Assembly (NCBI RefSeq): GCF_963583255.1
Contig: NC_084815.1
Span: forward strand, 10,897,724-10,961,723
Reading direction: 5' to 3'
DNA: 64,000 nucleotides
Source of the DNA: Pyrus communis
Lineage: Eukaryota > Streptophyta > Magnoliopsida > Rosales > Rosaceae
The notes beneath the pieces were generated by a model. It ran no database searches, had not been told where the DNA came from, and worked only from the letters and a program-made list of their open reading frames with translations. Shown in pieces: positions 58,301-64,000 of the stretch. The first letter of the stretch is position 1, and each line of letters starts with the position of its first letter. The translations under genes were made by a program, and so were the position numbers.

Positions 58301-60914
58301 ACTTCTTGATTGTGGAGTCATTTATCCTATCTCCGATAGTCGTTGGGTTTCACCTATCCAATGTGTGCCTAAGAAATCCGGAGTGACGGTTGTGGAGAAT
58401 GCCGAGAATGAGCTTGTACCCATGAGAATCCAAACCGGTTGGCGTGTATGCATCGATTATAGGAAGATAAATGCCACCACAAGGAAGGACCACTTCCCAT
58501 TGCCGTTCCTAGATCAAATGTTGGAAAGGTTAGCGGGTCATTCTTTTTATTGCTTTCTTGATGGATATTCAGGTTATAATCAAATTGTCATTGCCCCGGA
58601 TGATCAAGAAAAGACCACTTTTACTTGTCCCTTTGGAACATTTGCATATCGACGCATGCCATTTGGTTTGTGCAATGCCCCTGCCACGTTTCAAAGGTGT
58701 ATGGTAAGCATATTTTCTGATTATGTTGAAAGGATTATTGAAATATTCATGGATGACTTTAGTGTTTTTGGTGATTCTTTTGATAAATGCTTGGATAATC
58801 TCACGTTAATCTTGAAACGTTGTGTTGAAACAAACCTTGTTTTAAATTGGGAAAAATGCCATTTTATGGTTAAACAAGGTATTGTTTTGGGTCATATAAT
58901 CTCTGAAAAAGGAATTGAAGTTGATAAGTCTAAAGTAGATCTTGTACGCTACTTACCCTTTCCTACTTCGGTTAGAGAGGTTCGTTCTTTTCTTGGTCAT
59001 GCAGGATTCTATAGACGATTTATCAAGGACTTTTCCAAGATTGCACAACCCCTATGCCGCCTCCTCCAAAAAGATGTGTCTTTTGAGTTCAACGAGGCAT
59101 GCGAGAAGTCATTCAAGCATCTCAAAGAGCTCCTAACCACGGCACCCATCATAACTCCCCCGGATTGGTCCATTCCATTTGAATTGATGTGTGATGCCTC
59201 GGATTATGCACTTGGGGCTGTTTTGGGTCAAAGGAAAAATAAACAGTCACATGTTATTTATTATGCTTCCCGCACTTTAAATGATGCTCAATTGAATTAT
59301 TCTACAACCGAAAAAGAACTCTTGGCGGTTGTATTTGCTTTAGATAAGTTTAGATCATATCTTATTGGCACTAAAGTAATTGTTTTCACTGACCATGCAG
59401 CCTTGAAGTATCTTTTCACCAAAAAGGAGGCCAAACCAAGGCTCATTCGTTGGATGCTCCTACTTCAAGAGTTCGATATTGAAATTAGGGACAAGAAAGG
59501 TTGTGAAAACGTGGTGGCTGACCACTTGAGTAGATTGGTGCGTGAAGAAGAGTCCCTCCCCATTTCTGAGATGTTTCCGGATGAACAACTTCTGTCCATT
59601 GAGGTAAGTACCCCTTGGTATGCCGATTTGGTCAATTTCTTGGTGACTAAGCAAGTTCCTAACACCCTAAGCAAGGTCCAACGTGATAAATTGATACATG
59701 ATGCAAGATTTTATGTGTGGGATGATCCATATCTATGGAAATATTGCCCAGATCAGATTATTAGAAGATGTGTGCCAACTTCTGATTTTAACTCAATTCT
59801 AGCATTTTGTCATTCTTATGCATGTGGAGGCCATTTTGGTACCCAAAGGACAGCTCGTAAAGTGTTAGAATCTGGTTTTTATTGGCCTACATTGTTCAAA
59901 GATGCTAGAATGTTTTGCTTAACATGTGATAGATGTCAAAGAACAGGTTCTATTGGTGCAAAAGACCAAATGCCGCAAACACCCATCTTCAATGTTGAAA
60001 TCTTTGATGTTTGGGGTATTGATTTCATGGGTCCTTTTCCTTCTTCATTTGGTTTCACTTATATTTTGCTTGCGGTTGATTATGTTTCTAAATGGGTAGA
60101 AGCAAAAGCTACCCGTACTAACGATTCTAGAGTGGTTTCAGATTTCATCAAGACTAACATTTTCTCTAGATTTGGGATGCCGCGGGTATTTATAAGTGAT
60201 GGAGGTTCACATTTCTGCAATAGGACCATTGAGGCACTCTTCAAGAAGTACAATGTCAAGCATAAGGTTTCAACACCTTATCACCCACAAACAAGTGGCC
60301 AAGCCGAAGTATCAAATAGAGAGGTCAAGCAAATCTTGGAGAAGACCGTGGGGCCTAACCGGAAGGATTGGAGCATGCGTTTAGACGATGCACTATGGGC
60401 ATATCGCACTGCCTACAAAACACCCCTAGGGATGTCTCCATTTCGGCTAGTTTATGGAAAACCTTGTCACTTACCCGTGGAGCTAGAGCATAAGGCACAT
60501 TGGGCCATCAAAACGTTCAATTTGGACTTAGATGCTGCTGGAATGCATCGGAAGCTCCAATTGAATGAGCTTGAGGAACTAAGGAATGAAGCCTACGAGA
60601 ATGCCCGCATTTACAAGGAAAAGACGAAGGCGTTTCATGACAAGATGATTAGGGGCAAAACCTTCACAATTGGGCAGAAAGTTTTACTTTTTAATTCTCG
60701 TTTACGTTTATTTCCCGGAAAGTTACGTTCTAAATGGATTGGACCTTTTGTTGTTACTAATGTTTTCCCACATGGTGCAGTTCAAGTCCAAAGCTTAAGG
60801 AATGGGGTGGAATTCAAGGTCAACGGACATAGATTGAAGCCATACTATGAGAATGCCATGGGGCAGGTTGTGGAGGAGATCTCACTCCATGCCGTGGGCA
60901 CCAATGGTGCCTGA
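55371..60914 (+). CDS. gag-pol: Gag-Pol polyprotein of element K, Ty3/gypsy Athila-like
   Basis: 1,847 aa in one frame, starting at the first ATG after the leader (MTRSSQ). Order: capsid-type gag domain about 90-245 ([20 protein letters not shown]); zinc knuckle C315-C318-H323-C328; Pro/Gln-rich spacer to about 580; aspartic protease with DLGAS at 662-666 and ILLGRP at 736-741; RT about 950-1170 with D1064 ([11 protein letters not shown]) and FMDD at 1126-1129; RNase H with D1275, the TEKELLA block near 1315, D1341 and D1384; integrase zinc finger H1481, H1488, C1519, C1522; integrase core D1551, D1610, E1646 (spacing D-35-E); GPF-type C-terminal module near 1791. No chromodomain. The product would be cut by its own protease, assemble particles, copy the RNA and integrate the DNA. 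A possible 65-nt intron lies at 57937-58001. Confidence 0.96.
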   Translation: MTRSSQTVHAHILDFNDDFERDLRRKRRHPKHSEPSSSSEAESEFEEVEEEVMAADNRTIKELSASGLANAAPLCIQYPAAAQGKTDEFELKSSLLHHIPKYHGLSMEDPNKHLKEFEVVCSSMTPVNVDESILKMKAFPFSLMDKAKDWLYELAPGTVTSWESMKRAFLEKFFPTSRIILLRKKISGIQQDEGESFPAYYERFKSLVASCPQHQMKEELLLQYFYEGLLPLERQMLDASAGGALVDKTPMAAKTLISNRALNDQQYEGVGQRGPPRQHVHEVSSTSDINSQLANLTSIVSQLAEGMKMQGPIVCGVCSMHGHASEKCPQLIENGGWESANAIGFQGQNQPRNDPYSNTYNPGWRDHPNFKWREPQQSQNQGGFRQQPPGFFPKTYGPPQNQAQSGPSASGTSLDNDALLKILTKLSNGQDDQAKAMQNQDKRVDQLEKQMGQIAEFMGQFREQGKLPSSTVPNPKGSFESAKAITLRSGEEIGADPTPSQSGPKGDENLQIEEEESSKPTAKVGESLPQVPSAPKLSNSAKKGKNVSNSVSTNAFPSNAPFPSRFMQTRKEEAEKDILETFRKVQVNIPLLDAIKQVPRYAKFLKELCTTRKRMSTKEVVKVGENVSAILQRKLPPKCKDPGSFTIPCVIGNTRFESAMLDLGASINVMPYSIYASMNLGALKKDGVIIQLADRSNAYPKGVLEDVLVQVNHLIFSADFYVLEMDESDHATSLPILLGRPFMKTARTKIDVFNGTLSMEFDGEVVNFNLSDSIKYPSEDHSCFSIDTVDSLAQGYLEDLNDDMLEKVITSGVEVKTKGATSMQPHGTNTLSYAVPPSEDFLEVVAALESSPIHDGKFPNKESIPISTNKLLPSIIQAPILELKPLPSHLKYIFLGKNETLPAIISSSLTAQEEEKLMHVLKEYKSALGWTLADIKGISPTTCMHHIFLEEGTKPTREAQRRLNPPMMEVVKKEIIKLLDCGVIYPISDSRWVSPIQCVPKKSGVTVVENAENELVPMRIQTGWRVCIDYRKINATTRKDHFPLPFLDQMLERLAGHSFYCFLDGYSGYNQIVIAPDDQEKTTFTCPFGTFAYRRMPFGLCNAPATFQRCMVSIFSDYVERIIEIFMDDFSVFGDSFDKCLDNLTLILKRCVETNLVLNWEKCHFMVKQGIVLGHIISEKGIEVDKSKVDLVRYLPFPTSVREVRSFLGHAGFYRRFIKDFSKIAQPLCRLLQKDVSFEFNEACEKSFKHLKELLTTAPIITPPDWSIPFELMCDASDYALGAVLGQRKNKQSHVIYYASRTLNDAQLNYSTTEKELLAVVFALDKFRSYLIGTKVIVFTDHAALKYLFTKKEAKPRLIRWMLLLQEFDIEIRDKKGCENVVADHLSRLVREEESLPISEMFPDEQLLSIEVSTPWYADLVNFLVTKQVPNTLSKVQRDKLIHDARFYVWDDPYLWKYCPDQIIRRCVPTSDFNSILAFCHSYACGGHFGTQRTARKVLESGFYWPTLFKDARMFCLTCDRCQRTGSIGAKDQMPQTPIFNVEIFDVWGIDFMGPFPSSFGFTYILLAVDYVSKWVEAKATRTNDSRVVSDFIKTNIFSRFGMPRVFISDGGSHFCNRTIEALFKKYNVKHKVSTPYHPQTSGQAEVSNREVKQILEKTVGPNRKDWSMRLDDALWAYRTAYKTPLGMSPFRLVYGKPCHLPVELEHKAHWAIKTFNLDLDAAGMHRKLQLNELEELRNEAYENARIYKEKTKAFHDKMIRGKTFTIGQKVLLFNSRLRLFPGKLRSKWIGPFVVTNVFPHGAVQVQSLRNGVEFKVNGHRLKPYYENAMGQVVEEISLHAVGTNGA
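57937..58001 (+). other. Intron-like segment between protease and RT (K)
   Basis: It begins GTAAGT, has CTAAC about 30 nt before the end and ends ATTCAG before GCACCT. It is 65 nt, so removal shifts the frame: codon 856 becomes GGC, followed by ACC TAT CCT TGA. Homologous segments with the same ends occur in B, C, D and E (59-62 nt). Splicing is not shown by sequence alone, and 65 nt is short for a plant intron. Confidence 0.4.
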
Positions 60915-62856
60915 ACGTGTTCTTCGTCCGGCTGCAAGACGTTAAAGAAAGCGCTACTTGGGAGGCAACCCATGCCATTCAACAAAGGAAGACCTAGAAA
61001 GCACTCCAATTCCAGATTTGCGTTCCTAAACCCTTCTCTTTGTTGATTCCTTCTAATCTGCCTATTTAGTTGTTTTACTTACTGTTTGTGTGTTTCTTTG
61101 TGTGATTCTATGCTTAAAACATTGAGGACAATGTTTGATTTAAGTGTGGGGGGGTAACTAAGTGTTTTTCATTCAAATTCGTGGGATTTTATCACCCATT
61201 ATTTCAAAACTTGTTCCTTGCTGTTTTTAAGTGTTTTTAAGCAGTTTTGGTGTGTTTTAGTATGTTTTGAAGTAAAAATCCGAAAATCAAAGAAAAATTT
61301 GAAAAATTTGTTTTAAAAAACCCAAAAAAGAGTTGTTTTTGTGTGTTTGTTTGTGTCTTAGGGTACCTTCCAACACAATGATGAGGATTTGGTTTTTAAA
61401 TACATGGCTGTTAAAGAGAGTGATTAACATGGATGAAAGTTTGATTTACTCTATGTTTATGCTTGGTTGTGGTTATAACTTATGAATTCACATGCAATCA
61501 TAAAAAATAAAAAAATAAATAAATAAAAAAAAAAAATCAGTTTTTGTAACATGCTTGAAGGAAGGAACTCAAATTAACGCTACAACCTTGTGAGACTTGA
61601 ACCTAAACGTTTATTTGGAGAGTTCAAATCTGTGCATTCTTTGTTTTCTAAAATCGTTGCATGATCTCATTATTCTTTGCTTGGTTGCTACTTAGAAGGC
61701 GTTTCATCATTTAGTTCCAAACACTAGAAGTCATGCCCATTTCATTCAAAGCATGGTATTGATTAGCATAACACATATTCAAGATGAAGTTGTGTAGTGA
61801 CCACCACTTTAGCCAAAAAGCCGTGTGCCCTACTCCATTATATGTTTAGGTGTTAACCCCATTGAGCCTTGTTTAGCCTTTTCTTTGTTAACCCACATTA
61901 CCCTCACCTAGCCTAGATTAGGACTATCCATACCCTCGTTCTTAAAGTATAGTAAGCATGATTCAAATGGAATTCCTTTATGACAGAAACCAAGTGTGGG
62001 GGAAGTTTTTATTTTGAGAATTATGTGCCATAAGCACGGGTAGAAAGAAAAGAAAAGAAAAATTCGTGAAAAAAAAAAAATAAATAAAGTATGAAAAGAG
62101 TTGAACAATATGAGAAAAAAAGTTCCAAGGTGTTGTTTGTTGAAGAAAGGGTCCAAAAAGTTGAATTCGGCCCCAAGAAGTTGTTTAAAGTCTTCCCCTT
62201 GTATTTTTAAGTTAATTTCTGCAAACTAAGTGAATTCTAAGTCTTAACTTCATTACTTTGCTTACTAATGCTTGAAGAACGTTTGTTTTCCCTATCCTTT
62301 CTTTGTTAACCAATACCCCAAGCCCCGTTGCAACCCTTAAACTTCTATCTTGAGTGTTATGTGTTTCAATTTGTTGAGTTTGAATTTGGTATGAGCATAT
62401 GGTGTCACTGGTTCTCGCATCTAAGTAGTAGCATTCCATTCATGAGATCATATCTAAACATGCCTATTAAGTCCGGAAATTGCGTTCTTTGTGATACATA
62501 TATGTGAGCATTCGTTTTTATATCTACATCAATTCTCTCACATATAACTAGTATAGGGTGTGTAGTTAGAAAATCTGAGTGAAAATAGAGTGCAAATCTA
62601 TTAAGGATTGAGGGAATTCTCTAAGGCATGTTACTACATTCAAAACATTGTTTTAATTGGTTAATTGTGAACTAGTAAGTAGTGACTATGATTAAGCATG
62701 TGCTTAAGTGTTAAATTGACTCAAATCTGTGGGAATGATAATCTTTAACATGTCATGTGCATTGGAAATCCCTGAGGCAAACGTTGGAAGGTTTAGATTA
62801 TGTTTGTTTGTTTTGTCTTGTTTTATTTCTTTGTTTTGCTCGAGGACTAGCAAAAG
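60915..62856 (+). other. Non-coding region after pol in K
   Basis: No env-like or other credible ORF. Holds the hairpin TTGGGAGGCAACCCA (60958-60972), the inverted repeat ACATTGAGGACAATGT (61119-61134), PPT-like AAGTGTGGGGGGG (61142-61154), PPT-like AAGTGTGGGGGAAG (61992-62005), and A-rich tracts near 61501-61535 and 62069-62090. All of these have counterparts in the non-autonomous elements. Confidence 0.75.
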
Positions 62857-62873
62857 CTAAGTGTGGGGGAATT
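62857..62873 (+). other. Polypurine tract (K)
   Basis: CTAAGTGTGGGGGAATT directly before TGATAGGAGC of the 3' LTR. Confidence 0.87.
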
Positions 62874-64000
62874 TGATAGGAGCATTTTTATGTGACTTAA
62901 TTGGCTTGTTCTCATGCATTTATGTTGTTTTTCCTTAGTTAGTTTAGTGTTTAAAGTCATTTTCGTGCAATTTCAGGTTTTAGTGTCAAAGTATGCAAAA
63001 AGAAGCAATTTGGAGCATTCTAGAGCATTTTTGGGCCAAGATTGGATAGTGCAAGCATGGAGGCATGAGGATGGACGAATTTGAAGGCTTGAATTCAGTT
63101 AGGGAGCTGCAAGGGGGCCTAAAAACCTTATTTCTAGAAGGCTTTATCTATTCACACATGGTGCCTAATTTCTGTATTGGAAGAACAAGCCTTCCTAGCT
63201 TGTCACTAGCCGTCCTACCTTGTCTCCTAGCCTTCCTAGCTTGTCACTAGCCGTCCTACCTTGTCCAAGCTACACACATATATCCTTTAAGTGTTTCAAA
63301 ACCTTTCCTAGCCCTATAAATAAGGGTTTGCAGCAAGGCACTAGGGGATCACTCATTCATTCAATTTTTGTCCATTCATCTATCCTTCATCCAATTCCAT
63401 AATCCCTGATCCTAAAACACATCCCAACCATCCCATCCACCTTTGTGCCGTAGCAAGGAGAAAGAAGGAAAGACTCTTGGATGCTCAAGCTTCGTCGTTG
63501 GTGCATTCTAGGTGTAATTCGTTTTATGATTTCAATGTTTAATTTATTTTCCTTTCATTTTGCTATGAACATGAGTGGCTAAACCCCTATTGGTTAGGGG
63601 TGATTTCGAAGCCATAACTATGTGTGCAAGTTGATTTGATAAATTCCAGTTATGAGTTCTTGAATCGTGAATGCAATTGGCTTAACTGTGCGAGTAATAA
63701 CGTATTTGTGTTTGTTAATTAGGGGTCGACACTTAATTGGCTTGCATGAATATGATGCTAGAATATAAGTTTGTTTCACATAATTGTCACACACTTATAT
63801 TCACAAGTAGTGAAGGTTGCTAGTCACAATCGCGTTAAGTTCAATTCCTAGCATAAGTGTCATGATGTCATAGTCACAAGTGCTTTGTCAATGCTTATAG
63901 TTTTCATTGAACGTAATGATCTTTGATTGTATCTTTATTATGATGTCATGTAAGGAACTTTTGAAGAATGCTTTGGGTTGTCGTATGATGTCATCCAATT
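62874..64000 (+). repeat. 3' LTR of K, first 1,127 bp
   Basis: Begins TGATAGGAGCATTTTTATG and matches 53497-54623 at a constant offset of 9,377 bp. I saw no difference in the stretches compared. Confidence 0.95.

Larger units (their letters stand above)
53497..64000 (+). mobile_element. Autonomous Athila-like Ty3/gypsy retrotransposon K (right end outside)
   Basis: 5' LTR 53497-55229, PBS 55236-55254, gag-pol 55371-60914, non-coding 3' region 60915-62856, PPT 62857-62873, 3' LTR from 62874. If the 3' LTR has the same length, the element is about 11.1 kb and ends near 64606. The ORF is uninterrupted and the visible 1,127 bp of the 3' LTR align to the 5' LTR without any length change. It therefore looks young and potentially active. 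No env-like ORF follows pol, unlike many Athila elements. Confidence 0.95.

Noticed and set aside
55385..60384. Small ORFs inside gag-pol on either strand
   Set aside because: All are shadows of the long reading frame in other frames, without own domains.
60915..62873. Possible env-like gene after pol, as in many Athila elements
   Set aside because: No frame longer than about 80 codons on either strand, no signal peptide or membrane segments; the sequence is shared with non-coding parts of other elements.

Overview
The window is plant nuclear repeat DNA made almost entirely of nested LTR retrotransposons. I see no host gene, tRNA, rRNA or CRISPR array. All intact elements have LTRs running from TGATAGGAGC to GCATCA, a primer-binding site matching the 3' end of plant tRNA-Asp (TGGCGCCGTTGCCGGGGAT), and a G-rich polypurine tract just before the 3' LTR. 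The one full gag-pol gene reads as a Ty3/gypsy, non-chromovirus, Athila-like polyprotein. A eudicot is likely. Rosaceae is only a hunch from remembered similarity of the accessory ORF and has not been tested.

Layout (names A-K are mine). A: two head-to-tail units of a 5,890-bp non-autonomous element sharing LTRs (1-11902). It abuts, and probably inserted into, the 3' LTR of B, a minus-strand non-autonomous element (11903-19387). B sits in the gag-remnant ORF of C (19388-21202 and 40581-41568). D (21203-40575, target duplication AAAAG) inserted in the antisense promoter of C. E (23240-32154, target duplication GGCAT) inserted in the 5' LTR of D. F is a long LTR starting at 41569 in C and split by G, a 3,049-bp minus-strand solo LTR (42839-45887, target duplication ATAAA). 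47397-50860 is a mosaic of broken LTRs (H, I). J is a minus-strand non-autonomous element (50861-53496). It is interrupted by K (53497 to beyond the right edge), an apparently intact autonomous element with an 1,847-codon gag-pol gene and LTRs that match with no length change over the 1,127 bp visible.

Functional picture. K encodes capsid, zinc knuckle, protease, reverse transcriptase, RNase H and integrase. A-E and J have lost pol but keep PBS, PPT, LTR ends and several non-coding motifs shared with K, so they could be moved in trans by K or a relative. In A the gag-pol gene is reduced to its first 14 codons. In B-E a C-terminal gag spacer ORF remains, without zinc knuckle or enzymes. All non-autonomous copies carry or retain part of an accessory cassette of about 1.9 kb that K lacks. 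On the strand opposite to the element it holds a 210-225-aa coiled-coil ORF with an N-terminal LxLxLxL motif and its own promoter-like upstream region (TATA, G-boxes, repeats). The ORF is open in all six copies that show it.

The most interesting signals are this antisense cassette, a possible intron between protease and RT whose splicing would stop translation at once and give Gag-protease only, and a compensated hairpin in U5.
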